64,000 nt of DNA from Streptomyces sp. NBC_00102 (GTDB lineage Bacteria; Actinomycetota; Actinomycetes; Streptomycetales; Streptomycetaceae), in the NCBI RefSeq assembly GCF_026343115.1, contig NZ_JAPEMC010000002.1, positions 719,324 to 783,323 on the forward strand, written 5' to 3'. Made by a program: the position numbers and the translations under genes. The notes under the pieces are model-generated. The model did not search any database and was not told where the DNA came from. It worked only from the letters and a program-made list of their open reading frames with translations. Below are positions 17,463 to 26,177 of this stretch, in pieces (position 1 is the first letter of the stretch; every line of letters starts with the position of its first letter).

Positions 17463-19745
17463 TCACCAGGTGCTGGTCGTGGCGATCGTTCCGGCCCAGC
17501 TCTCGTCCTTGTTGCCGTCACTCGCGTTCCACCACCAGTGGTGCAGCGTCGAGTCGGCAGCCGCGCCGAAGACTTCCTGTGTGTTGTCGAACACACCGGC
17601 CACCGGGTCCGTGTAGATCGATCCGGCCCGCACGCCGTAGTTGTTGCCCGTGGTCGGATCCCACCACCAGTGGGCGAGGGTGTTGTTCACGGTGCGCGCG
17701 TAGACGTGCTGCTGCGACCCGTGGACGAACGCGATGGGGGACCCGCCCAGCGCGGTCGGGGTGGACAGGACCTGGCGCTTGAGCCCGTCGGTGGTGCTCC
17801 ACCACCAGTGCGCGAGGCGGTCCTGCGTGTCGCCGGCGTAGACGTGCAGTTGGCTCCTGTATACGAACGCGGTCGGGGTGCCCTTGACCGATCCGGTCCA
17901 GACCTCGCTCTGGACACCTATCTTCGGGGACCACCACCAGTGGTGCAGCCGGTCGTCCGTGTCAACGGCCCAGACGTGCTGCTGATTGCCGTACAGGACG
18001 GACACGGGGTCACCGCGGATTTCGCCGGGCTGAGCCCAGGTCTGCTGCTGGAACGACGGCTTGTTCGCGTCCCACCACACGTGCAACAGCCGGCCGTCCG
18101 TGGCACGGACGAAGGCGTGCTGCTGATGTCCGTCGACGAAGCCCGTGGGTGCTCCGGCCACGATGCCCGCCCCGAGCCAGGTCTGCGTGACAGGCGCGGT
18201 CGCTCCCGGTGCGTAGAACTCGTGGACAAGGCTTCCGTCAGTGCCGCGCACCAGAACATGCTGCTGATCCCCGTACCTGAACGCCACTGTCCTGCCGGTG
18301 ACCTCTCGGGTGCCCCAGATGCCCCGCTTGATGGTTGCGTCGGGTTCCCTGAACCAGTTCCCGAGAGCGCTGGTCGGAGTGGGGGCGAAGAGATGCAGTT
18401 GGTCGGGGTCGGTGGTGGCCAGCGCGCCCGTGTTCTGGTTGAGCGTGATGTCGAGAGCCTCCGGAGACGTATTCAGATCGTCCTCGGTGAACGTGTCGTA
18501 CCCGATGAACTCGTGCGGGTCCTGGCTGCCGGCCTCGAAAATGATGCCGTACGTACTGTTGCCCAGGTCGATCATGGCGCTGTAACCGGCAGGACCGGCC
18601 CATACCTGCATCCCGTCCGAGGGGAGCTGCCAGGTGTACCCGCCGTCCAAGGACGAGCGGACCGTGAGGTTCGCCCGGGAAGTGCTGGTCGGGAGTGCGA
18701 GAAGGACCTGGTCGTATCCGTCCACATCCTTCTCCCGGATGGACAGAGTCGAGGCCTGTATGCCGCTGGAGGGATAGTCCATCTCCTGGTCGAACCGCGT
18801 GAAGTGGTTCTGGAAGGATTCCCCGTCGTCACCTGAGATCGCATAGACCGGCTGCTTCGGAAGGGTGCCTTCTTCGTTGCGTGCCTCCACGAATATGCTG
18901 CCGTCGCCGCGCTCGAACAGGCTCAGCTCCTGTGCGCCAATGGCAGGCTCGGCGCCGAGAGAGACCGCACCAGCCCTCCAGTCACCGTCCGTGTCCTTGT
19001 AGATGAGCGCCCCGCCCAGATCCGCCGGTTTCCCTCCCCCCTTGCGGACCGTTATGCCGGCCACCAGGCGTCCGGAATGTGAACCGTGGGTGAGCTGGAT
19101 GGCACTCGCAGGCCCGAACGACATCTGCGCCGAGTCCAGTGCCACCCCTCCCATCGCGGCTTTCATGCTTGCCGAGTCCCATATGCGCGCGGAGATGTCG
19201 GTGGAGAAGGGGGCGTCAGCGTTCAGTGGATCCGAGCTCCAGTTCCGGCCGCCATCGGCGCTGATGGTCACGTGAAGTCTTTTGTAGTTTTCGGTGTACA
19301 GCAAAAATACATTGCCAGTATTTTCATCGACCACCGGCGAGACGTTGTGAAAGAACTGCCCACCGGAGTGCGTGACCACCGGGCGCACCGAACTCCAGTC
19401 GGCGTCTTGCGCTGTGGCGAGGCTCTTCATCACGACGTCGATGTCGCCACTGTCGCTGCAGCTGCCCAATCGCCCCTCGGCAAAGGCCAGCAGCGTGCCG
19501 TCGCGGGTCTTGACCACCGCGGGGGCACGGAAGCAGGCGTAGCCCCCTTCGCCACTGGTGAAAACTCTCTGCTGAGTGCTGGTCGGATCGACCGCGCGCG
19601 CGGCGTCGGCGGGAAGGGCGACCAGTGACAATGCCGCCAGAAGCAGGGCGAGTGCCGCACCCACCACTGCCCACGAACTTCCGAACTGCATTCTCCCGGT
19701 CTTCGGCAACCTGCCCGTTGTGGAAATCTGCATTTCGCCCCCCAT
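17463..19745 (-). CDS. Secreted exo-alpha-sialidase with C-terminal PLL-type lectin propeller
   Basis: 760 residues from the ATG at 19745, chosen because AAAGGAGA stands 6 nt upstream; an ATG 33 codons earlier lacks this. A Sec signal peptide covers residues 1 to about 50 (hydrophobic core ending PADAARA). The sialidase six-blade propeller follows: FRAPAVV supplies the first catalytic arginine (Arg73), and Asp-box repeats appear as SADGGRNWSS, SGDDGESFQN and SLDGGYTWQL. From about residue 455 six repeats carry QQHV plus HWWW or HVWW, the pattern of PLL-like fucose/glycan-binding beta-propellers. The enzyme would release sialic acid from glycans outside the cell. GC content is visibly lower than in the neighbours, which hints at acquisition. 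Confidence 0.9.
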   Translation of the reverse strand: MGGEMQISTTGRLPKTGRMQFGSSWAVVGAALALLLAALSLVALPADAARAVDPTSTQQRVFTSGEGGYACFRAPAVVKTRDGTLLAFAEGRLGSCSDSGDIDVVMKSLATAQDADWSSVRPVVTHSGGQFFHNVSPVVDENTGNVFLLYTENYKRLHVTISADGGRNWSSDPLNADAPFSTDISARIWDSASMKAAMGGVALDSAQMSFGPASAIQLTHGSHSGRLVAGITVRKGGGKPADLGGALIYKDTDGDWRAGAVSLGAEPAIGAQELSLFERGDGSIFVEARNEEGTLPKQPVYAISGDDGESFQNHFTRFDQEMDYPSSGIQASTLSIREKDVDGYDQVLLALPTSTSRANLTVRSSLDGGYTWQLPSDGMQVWAGPAGYSAMIDLGNSTYGIIFEAGSQDPHEFIGYDTFTEDDLNTSPEALDITLNQNTGALATTDPDQLHLFAPTPTSALGNWFREPDATIKRGIWGTREVTGRTVAFRYGDQQHVLVRGTDGSLVHEFYAPGATAPVTQTWLGAGIVAGAPTGFVDGHQQHAFVRATDGRLLHVWWDANKPSFQQQTWAQPGEIRGDPVSVLYGNQQHVWAVDTDDRLHHWWWSPKIGVQSEVWTGSVKGTPTAFVYRSQLHVYAGDTQDRLAHWWWSTTDGLKRQVLSTPTALGGSPIAFVHGSQQHVYARTVNNTLAHWWWDPTTGNNYGVRAGSIYTDPVAGVFDNTQEVFGAAADSTLHHWWWNASDGNKDESWAGTIATTSTW

Positions 19746-20196
19746 GTGTTCTCCTTTGCTGGAACGAGGCCAGGGGGTTGCGTGGCATCTGATCGATTGC
19801 TCCGCCGCCCCGGCCTGATCTTCGGCATTCTTGCATAGATCCATAAACCACTTGCATGCCTTTCTGTGGGGGTTCGCATTCCCTTTCGGTGCCCGAAATG
19901 TATTGATTTAATGGAATTTGCTGGACGGTCTCAAGGGTGTTTTGCGGCGGTGCGGCCTCTCCGTCCGAACTTTCCGCCCAGGGCCGCGTGGTGTGCCGGA
20001 ACGTGATCACCGCATTGTCGAAGGAGGTGATTGCTCGAATCCCACGGGTGGCCGGAGGCCGCAGCGGCGTCCGGTGTACGGACGGTGCTCCGCCTGGCGA
20101 CGCACCCCATCCGACTCCGCGTACCGGCCCGCCACGATCACGGGGCAATCCTGGGCGGCGGGCATTGATCCACCGTTCAGGGGCATCCGTCGGTCC
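19746..20196. other. 451-bp intergenic region, lower GC, with orphan Shine-Dalgarno
   Basis: Upstream region of the sialidase gene (leftward) and of the DUF1206 gene (rightward). The stretch 19840-19920 is unusually AT-rich for this genome and probably contains the sialidase promoter. A full-length consensus AAGGAGGTGA occurs at 20021-20030, but the only nearby start (TTG at 20031) is too close and would give an unrecognised 42-residue peptide. I see no convincing gene here. Confidence 0.5.
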
Positions 20197-21045
20197 ATGG
20201 AGACCAGTGCGATAGCGGAACGCGGACGAGGACAGGCCCGGAGCGGGGCCACCGGAAAAGCGGTCGAGACGGCGGCGCGCGCAGGATTCGTGGCGCGCGG
20301 TGCCATCTACCTGCTCATCGGAGTGCTCGCCCTGCGCGTGGCCTTCCCGGGCGACAGTGGCAGCGGGAAGCAGGCCGACCGGGGCGGCGCTCTGAAGGAA
20401 GTGGCAGAGCAGCCGCTCGGCGGGGTCCTTCTGTGGCTGCTCGGCATCGGACTCGTGGGCATGGCGCTCTGGCGGCTCTCCGAGGCGCTGTTCGGCCAGG
20501 CCGGGCCGGACGGACAGAAGCCCACGAAGCGGATCATCGCCGCCGGACGCTGCGTGTTCTACGCCTTCGTCGCGTACTCCGTGATCTCGTACGCCGCCGG
20601 GGACAAGAGCAGTGGCAGCGGGTCGAGCGACAAGAAGACCGACGACGTCACCGCCAAGGCCCTCGACTGGTCCGGCGGCCAGTGGCTCGTAGGGATCGCC
20701 GGAGCCGTTGTCGTGGGCGTCGGGCTGTGGCTGATCTACCGCGCCGTGACCCGGAAGTTCCGCAAGCACCTCGACATGTCCGGCACCGGGGAGAAGGTCC
20801 GCCGGACCGTCGACGCGGTCGGCGTGTTCGGCGGAACGGCCCGGGGCGTCGTCTTCGGCACGGCCGGCGGCTTCGCCATCGCCGCCGCCGTCCAGCACGA
20901 ACCGGGACAGGCCAAGGGCATGGACGACACCCTCCGCTCCTTCACCGACACCCCCACCGGCCCTTGGCTGCTCGTGCTGGTCGCCCTCGGACTGGCCGCC
21001 TTCGGCGTCTTCTCCTGGGCCAACGCCCGCTGGCGCAAGGTCTGA
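20197..21045 (+). CDS. DUF1206 membrane protein
   Basis: 282 residues from the ATG at 20197 (METSAIAERGRGQARSG). Six hydrophobic helices form three similar two-helix units: ARAGFVARGAIYLLIGVLAL, GRCVFYAFVAYSVISYAAG and FGGTARGVVFGTAGGFAIAA, which is the DUF1206 pattern. A Ser/Lys/Asp-rich loop (SSGSGSSDKKTDD) separates the second unit. The family is widespread in actinobacteria with unknown function. Convergent with the photolyase gene over a strong terminator. Confidence 0.85.
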   Translation: METSAIAERGRGQARSGATGKAVETAARAGFVARGAIYLLIGVLALRVAFPGDSGSGKQADRGGALKEVAEQPLGGVLLWLLGIGLVGMALWRLSEALFGQAGPDGQKPTKRIIAAGRCVFYAFVAYSVISYAAGDKSSGSGSSDKKTDDVTAKALDWSGGQWLVGIAGAVVVGVGLWLIYRAVTRKFRKHLDMSGTGEKVRRTVDAVGVFGGTARGVVFGTAGGFAIAAAVQHEPGQAKGMDDTLRSFTDTPTGPWLLVLVALGLAAFGVFSWANARWRKV

Positions 21046-21063
21046 CACCCCGTCCACTCAGAC

Positions 21064-21102
21064 ACGGCCCCGCCGGGCACCCCCACCCACCGGCGGGGCC
21101 GT
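21064..21102. terminator. Bidirectional terminator between DUF1206 gene and phr
   Basis: Perfect 13-bp stem (21064-21076 and 21090-21102) with a 13-nt loop, midway between two convergent stop codons. No T-tract is present. Confidence 0.7.
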
Positions 21103-21127
21103 CCCCCGCTCGCGGTGCGGCGCGCTC

Positions 21128-22507
21128 TCAGAGCAGGCCGCGCGCCTGCTTGAACCGGTCCAGCGCGTCCGCCAGACCGACCAGCGGAGCGGGGTAGTCC
21201 AGCGCGGCGCGCTCCGGCTCGGGGAGCTGCCACGGCTCGTGCACCGCGCCGCCCCCGATGCCCGCCAACTCCGGTACCCAGCGGCGTACGTACGCCCCGT
21301 CGGGGTCGTAACGGTGGCCCTGGCGCACCGGGTTGAGTACCCGGTTGGGGCGGCTGTCGGTTCCGGTGCCCGCCACCCACTGCCAGTTGAGCTGGTTGTT
21401 GGCGATGTCGCCGTCCACCAGCAGATCCAGGAAATGGCGCGCGCCGATCCGCCAGTCCACGTACAGCGACTTCGCCAGGAAGCTCGCCGCGAGCAGCCGG
21501 CCCCGGTTGTGCATCCAGCCCTCGTGGCGCAATTGACGCATCGCGGCGTCCACGACCGGATAGCCGGTACGCCCCTCCCGCCAGGCCTCGATCTCGTCCC
21601 CCGCCTCCTTCTCGTCCCGCCAGTCGTCCTGCCGCGTACGGTAGTTCTCGTGCGAGGCGGCCGGACGCGCCGCGAGGACCTGGTGGTGGAAGTCCCGCCA
21701 GCACACCTGCCGTACGAAGGCCTCCGCACCCGCGCCGCCCGCGCCGCGGGCCCGCCCGACCAGCTCGGCCGGCGAGACTGTGCCGAAGTGCAGATGGGGC
21801 GAGAGCCGTGAGGTCGCGTCGCCCGCGAGGTCGTCGTGCGTCTCCGCGTACGACTCGAGTCCGGACCTGCGCCACGCGGTGAGCAGGGCCCGGCCCGCCT
21901 TCTCTCCGCCCTTCGCCAGACCGGGCGACACCCCGGACACCCCTTTCCGGGAAGGCAGTTCGCCGGAAAGCGCGGCGTCGGGCACCCGAAGCGCGCGGGG
22001 CGGGGCGAGGGGGTCCCGCAGCCGTTCCTGGGACCAGCGCCGGAAGTACGGGGTGAACACGGCGAAGTGGTCCGCTCCCGAGCCCGTGGGCCGTACCGCC
22101 CCCGGGGCGACGGCGGTCACCACCGCGTCATGGACGTGCAACCTCCGCCCCTGCGACTCCAGTTCCGCGCGCAGCCGCTCCTCGCGGGCATGGGCGTACG
22201 CGCTGACCCCGCCGGACATGTGGACGTCCCCGGCGCCCGTCCCGGCGGCGACCCGGCAGACCTCCTCGGCCACGTCCCCGGTACGGATCACGAGGCGTCC
22301 GCCCCGCTCGCGCAGTCCCGCGTCCAGGTCCCGCAGGCAGTCGGCGAGGAAGGCCCGGCGGTTGGGCACCGCGAAACCGGCCTCCTCCACGCGCCGGTCG
22401 AGGACGAAGAGTGGCACGACCTCGTCGCTCGCGGCCGAGGCGGCACACAGCGGCGGGTGGTCGTGCAGCCGCAGGTCGGAGGTGTACAGGACGACCGAGA
22501 CGGTCAT
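21128..22507 (-). CDS. phr: Deoxyribodipyrimidine photolyase
   Basis: 459 residues. The N-terminal photolyase alpha/beta domain begins VSVVLYTSDLRLHDHPPL. The FAD-binding helical domain contains the class I signatures QVCWRDFHHQVLA, HEGWMHNRGRLLAASFLAK, and DIANNQLNWQWVAGTGTD, followed by RYDPDGAYVRRWVPEL. The enzyme uses blue light to split UV-induced cyclobutane pyrimidine dimers. Its place beside the carotenoid genes, on the strand leading away from crtE and behind an SDR gene, fits light-inducible expression in the LitR/LitS programme, though no promoter could be assigned. Confidence 0.93.
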   Translation of the reverse strand: MTVSVVLYTSDLRLHDHPPLCAASAASDEVVPLFVLDRRVEEAGFAVPNRRAFLADCLRDLDAGLRERGGRLVIRTGDVAEEVCRVAAGTGAGDVHMSGGVSAYAHAREERLRAELESQGRRLHVHDAVVTAVAPGAVRPTGSGADHFAVFTPYFRRWSQERLRDPLAPPRALRVPDAALSGELPSRKGVSGVSPGLAKGGEKAGRALLTAWRRSGLESYAETHDDLAGDATSRLSPHLHFGTVSPAELVGRARGAGGAGAEAFVRQVCWRDFHHQVLAARPAASHENYRTRQDDWRDEKEAGDEIEAWREGRTGYPVVDAAMRQLRHEGWMHNRGRLLAASFLAKSLYVDWRIGARHFLDLLVDGDIANNQLNWQWVAGTGTDSRPNRVLNPVRQGHRYDPDGAYVRRWVPELAGIGGGAVHEPWQLPEPERAALDYPAPLVGLADALDRFKQARGLL

Positions 22508-22575
22508 GGCGCTACTCCTGGACGGGATCGGAACCGGAACGGGGACATCTGGTGCAATCGGTGCTTCCGCGCGGC

Positions 22576-22641
22576 CCGGCGGTCCGGATGCGCGGGTGCC
22601 CCCCGGAGGCTGCGCGGGGCACCGGCCGTCCGGACCGCCGG
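22576..22641. terminator. Compound hairpin between the SDR gene and phr
   Basis: A 12-bp perfect inverted repeat (22576-22587 and 22630-22641) encloses a 42-nt loop that itself holds an inner stem (GGTGCCCC with GGGGCACC). It may be a partial terminator or processing site that separates expression of phr from the SDR gene upstream of it. Confidence 0.4.
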
Positions 22642-22654
22642 CCGCTGTCCGGGC

Positions 22655-24223
22655 TCAGGACTGCTCCCGAGGACGCGGACGCACCGCCGCGGTCTCCGCC
22701 CGAGCACGGGCCGAGCCGGGGGTCCGGGACGCGGCCCGTGCGATGTTCCGGGCCATCCCGCCGAAGACGATCGCGTGGAAGGGCGAGACGCTCCACCAGT
22801 AGGCGTGGCCCAGCAGCCCGCGCGGGTGGAAGAGCGCCCGCTGACGGTAGTGGGAGCGCCCGCCCTCCCGGTTCTCGACGTGCATCTCCAGCCAGGCCAG
22901 ACCCGGCACCCGCATCTCCGCCCGCAGCCGCAGCAGCCTGCCCGGTTCGATCTCCTCCACCCGCCAGAAGTCCAGCGAATCACCCACCCGCAGGCGGTCC
23001 GCGTCACGGCGGCCCCGCCGCAGCCCGACCCCGCCCATCGCCCGGTCCAGCCACCCCCGCACCGCCCAGGCCAGCGGGAACGAGTACCAGCCGTTGTCGC
23101 CCCCGATCCCCTCCACGACCCGCCACAGCGCCGCCGGTGACGCGTCCACCTCCCGCTCCCGGACGTCCTCGTACAGGCTGCCGCCCGCCCAGTCCGGGTC
23201 CGTGGGCAGCGGGTCGCTGGGCGCGCCCGGCAGCGAGGCCGAGGACCACCGGGTGGTCACCTTCGCCTCCCGCACCCGCTGGAGCGCGAGAGAGAGCGCC
23301 GTGTCGAACGGGAACGGCTGCCCCGGCCCGTCCGGGACGTACCGCGCGATGTCGTGCTCGGCGCAGACCACCTCGTACCTCAGCGACTCGGCGAGCGGGC
23401 GTGCGAGAGCCCTGGGCACCGGGGTCACCAGCCCGATCCAGTGGCTGGACAGCCTTGGCGTGAGCATCGGGACAGGCAGGATCAGCCGTTTCGGCAGGCC
23501 CCCGACCTCGGCGTACCGCTCCATCATCACCCGGTACGTCAGCACGTCCGGCCCGCCGATGTCGAAGGAGCGGTGCACGTCCGCGGGCATCCGGGCGCAG
23601 CCGACGAGGTAGCGCAGCACGTCCCGGACACCGATCGGCTGGATCCGGGTGGACACCCAGCTCGGGGTGACCATGACCGGCAGCCGCTCGGTGAGGTAGC
23701 GGAGCATCTCGAAGGACGCCGAACCCGAACCGATGATGACGGCGGCCCGCAGCACGGTCGTCGGCACCCCCGAATCCAGCAGGATGCGGCCGACCTCCGC
23801 CCGGGAGCGCAGATGAGGGGAGAGCTCGTCCTCCGGTACGTCCCCGGGCGTGAGGCCCCCCAGATAGACGATGCGGCGCACCCCGGCCGCACGGGCCTGC
23901 TCACCGAAGTTCCGGGCCGCCCTGCGATCGGTCTCCTCGAAGCCCGTACCGGTGCCCAGCGCGTGCACCAGGTAGTAGGCGACGTCGATGTCCCGCATGG
24001 CCGAGGCCAGCGACTCCGGATCGGTGACGTCCCCGCGCACCACCTCCGCCTCGGCGACCCAGGGGTAGTCGCGCAGTTTCTGGGGGGTCCTCGCCAGGCA
24101 CCGCACCCGGTGGCCGGCGAGGAGCAGCTCCGGCACCAGGCGGCCCCCGATGTAGCCGGTGGCCCCCGTCACCAGGCAGCGCAGGCCCTTCCCGTCGTCC
24201 CTGGTCCCCTTTGCCGTCTCCAT
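22655..24223 (-). CDS. SDR-fold NAD(P)-binding protein with C-terminal DUF2867 domain
   Basis: 522 residues from the ATG at 24223 (GGAGG 4 nt upstream). The N-terminal half is an atypical short-chain dehydrogenase fold: LRCLVTGATGYIGGRLVPEL binds the dinucleotide, with VVRGDVTDPESL and the AYYLVHALG segment. The C-terminal about 150 residues form a DUF2867/SRPBCC-like domain (YEDVREREVDASPAALWRVV, LRLRAEMRVPGLAWLEMHVE, HYRQRALFHPRGLLGHAYWW). The reaction is unknown. The gene is divergent from crtE and 147 bp upstream of phr on the same strand, so it probably belongs to the light-induced set. It is a possible analogue of the LitQ oxidoreductase of S. coelicolor, but that is inference. Confidence 0.82.
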   Translation of the reverse strand: METAKGTRDDGKGLRCLVTGATGYIGGRLVPELLLAGHRVRCLARTPQKLRDYPWVAEAEVVRGDVTDPESLASAMRDIDVAYYLVHALGTGTGFEETDRRAARNFGEQARAAGVRRIVYLGGLTPGDVPEDELSPHLRSRAEVGRILLDSGVPTTVLRAAVIIGSGSASFEMLRYLTERLPVMVTPSWVSTRIQPIGVRDVLRYLVGCARMPADVHRSFDIGGPDVLTYRVMMERYAEVGGLPKRLILPVPMLTPRLSSHWIGLVTPVPRALARPLAESLRYEVVCAEHDIARYVPDGPGQPFPFDTALSLALQRVREAKVTTRWSSASLPGAPSDPLPTDPDWAGGSLYEDVREREVDASPAALWRVVEGIGGDNGWYSFPLAWAVRGWLDRAMGGVGLRRGRRDADRLRVGDSLDFWRVEEIEPGRLLRLRAEMRVPGLAWLEMHVENREGGRSHYRQRALFHPRGLLGHAYWWSVSPFHAIVFGGMARNIARAASRTPGSARARAETAAVRPRPREQS

Positions 24224-24614
24224 GGCGCCTCCGCCTCGCGTTCGATTCCGGTCTTCCTCTTCCACCGTCCCCGCCCCTACCGCATTCCGCCCGGCGGGGC
24301 CCGGCGGACCCACCGCGACACGGTCCGGGACGGCCGAATGGGTCGCGGCGCCGCTCCGGAGCTCCCGCCACCGGCCCCGGCAGCCACCGCCCGGCCGGTC
24401 GGCGTGATCCCCTCGGTGCCGGGGCCCCGGCACCGGCACCTCGCCGGCACGGATCGGGGTCCGCCCGCATCCGCCGGACGAGGGACGGCGGAAGAGACGC
24501 GACGGGCCCGGAAGACCGGGGCCCGCGACGGACCCCGTACCGCCGGAGCGCCGGCCCGGCGGTCCGGGGCCCGCCCGAGCGGTACGGAGACCGATGCGAC
24601 CAGAAGGACCAGCG
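24224..24614. promoter_or_regulatory. Divergent crtE/SDR promoter region
   Basis: 391 bp without a convincing gene between the leftward SDR gene and crtE. By analogy with S. coelicolor it should contain a sigma-LitS-dependent crtE promoter and a promoter for the SDR-phr unit. I could not recognise a shared -35/-10 motif by eye. An ATG at 24594 in the crtE frame is an alternative crtE start. Confidence 0.5.
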
Positions 24615-26177
24615 ATGCGCCTCACCCGGGCAGCGGTTTCCGCCTCTGCCGACCACCGGCGGTCGGAGCGGTCCTGCGGGGGTGCGCAGCCCCCCGACCG
24701 GCCCCGCAGCCCCGCAGAGGGGGCCGCCCAGGACGGTCCGGACGCCCAGGACCCGTACGACGCGGCGGACGGCTCGGCGGGCGGTTCGGCGGCCGGTTCG
24801 GCGGCCGGCGAACACTCCCGGGCGTACGACGGACCCGGGCGCACCGCCGGCGGCCCCGGCGGAACACGCGGCGGCCGCGACCCGGACACCGCCGCTCAGC
24901 CACCGGCCGGCCCCGCCGCTCCGCCGCGGCCCGGTCCACGGACCGCCGGAGCCGTCGAGCCCCCCGAAGGCGGCCCGGCCGGGGAAGCCGTGGACGCCGT
25001 CGACGCCGACGTGGCAGGAGCCGTGCTGCGTACCGCCCGTACGGTCCTGCGGGAGCACCTCGCCGAGGCCTCCGCCGTCGACGCGGTCTTCGCCCGGGAC
25101 GTGGCCCGGCGGGTGGCGGACTTCACGCTCGGCGGCGGGAAGCGGGCCCGCCCCCGCTTCCTCTGGTGGGCGATGCGGGCCTGTGGCGGCGGTACGGACA
25201 CCGTCGGCGCGGCCCTGCGCCTCGGCGTCGCCCTCGAACTCATCCAGACCTGCGCCCTGGTCCACGACGACGTGATGGACGGCTCCCCGCTGCGCCGCGG
25301 CCGCCCCGCCGTCCACGTGGAACTGGCCGACGTGCCCGGCGGACCCCCGGACACCGCGTTCGGTACCTCGGCGGCCGTCCTCGTCGGCGACCTCGCCCTC
25401 GCCTGGGCGGACGACACCGTCGCCGCCGTCACCGCCGTCCCGATGAACCCCGCCACCCGGCACCGGGTACTGGACATCTGGCGGGCCATGCGCACCGAGA
25501 TGGTGGCCGGCCAGTACCTCGACCTGCACGGACAGGCCGCCGCCACCCGTACCGCCGCACACGCGCTGCGGACCGCCTGCCTCAAGAGCGCCCTCTACTC
25601 CGTGGAGCGCCCCCTCGCGCTGGGCGCCGCGCTGGCCGGCGCGGACGAGCGTACGACCGCCGCCCTCTGCGCGGCGGGCCGCAGCGCGGGCACCGCCTTC
25701 CAGCTCCGCGACGACCTGCTCGGCGCGTTCGGTGACCCGGCGGTCACCGGGAAACCCTCCGGCGGCGACCTCCGCGACGGCAAGCCCACCTACCTGGTCG
25801 CCGTCGCCCGGGAGCGCGCCGAGGCGGCCGGTGACACCGCCGTGCTCGCCGTCCTGGACGCGGACGTGGGCGACCCCGGGCTCACCGACGAGGGCCTCGC
25901 CCGGGTACGGGACGCGCTCACCCGCAGCGGGGCGCGCGCGGCCGTGGAGCACCGGGCGGACCGGCTCGCCGCCGACGCCGAGGCCCGCCTCGACCTCGTA
26001 GGACTCCACCCGGAGGGCGCCCGGCGACTGCGCCTGCTGCTGCGGGAGGCCGCGGGCGGCCCCACCCTGTCGTCCTCGCCGCCCCCTCCGCCTCCGTCGC
26101 CCCTGGGGTCCCCGCCGCCCGTGGCCCGCCCCGCGACCGACCCCGGCCCCGGCTCCCAAGGAGAATCCACCCGATGA
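24615..26177 (+). CDS. crtE: Geranylgeranyl diphosphate synthase
   Basis: About 520 residues from the ATG at 24615 (AAGGA 6 nt upstream); an ATG at 24594 would add seven. It makes GGPP, the C20 precursor of carotenoids. The trans-prenyltransferase core has the first aspartate-rich motif DDVMD near residue 217 (context [20 protein letters not shown]), GGGKRARP, and the second motif DDLLG near residue 365, followed by GKPTYL. The first about 130 residues are an unusual Gly/Pro/Ala/Asp-rich, presumably disordered extension, and the C-terminus ends in a Pro/Ser tail. First gene of crtEIBV; its stop overlaps crtI (ATGA). Confidence 0.93.
   Translation: MRLTRAAVSASADHRRSERSCGGAQPPDRPRSPAEGAAQDGPDAQDPYDAADGSAGGSAAGSAAGEHSRAYDGPGRTAGGPGGTRGGRDPDTAAQPPAGPAAPPRPGPRTAGAVEPPEGGPAGEAVDAVDADVAGAVLRTARTVLREHLAEASAVDAVFARDVARRVADFTLGGGKRARPRFLWWAMRACGGGTDTVGAALRLGVALELIQTCALVHDDVMDGSPLRRGRPAVHVELADVPGGPPDTAFGTSAAVLVGDLALAWADDTVAAVTAVPMNPATRHRVLDIWRAMRTEMVAGQYLDLHGQAAATRTAAHALRTACLKSALYSVERPLALGAALAGADERTTAALCAAGRSAGTAFQLRDDLLGAFGDPAVTGKPSGGDLRDGKPTYLVAVARERAEAAGDTAVLAVLDADVGDPGLTDEGLARVRDALTRSGARAAVEHRADRLAADAEARLDLVGLHPEGARRLRLLLREAAGGPTLSSSPPPPPPSPLGSPPPVARPATDPGPGSQGESTR

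Noticed and set aside
24224..24614. Search for a sigma-LitS promoter motif shared by crtE, crtY and litS
   Set aside because: No common -35/-10 element could be recognised by eye among the three upstream regions, so no promoter site is claimed.
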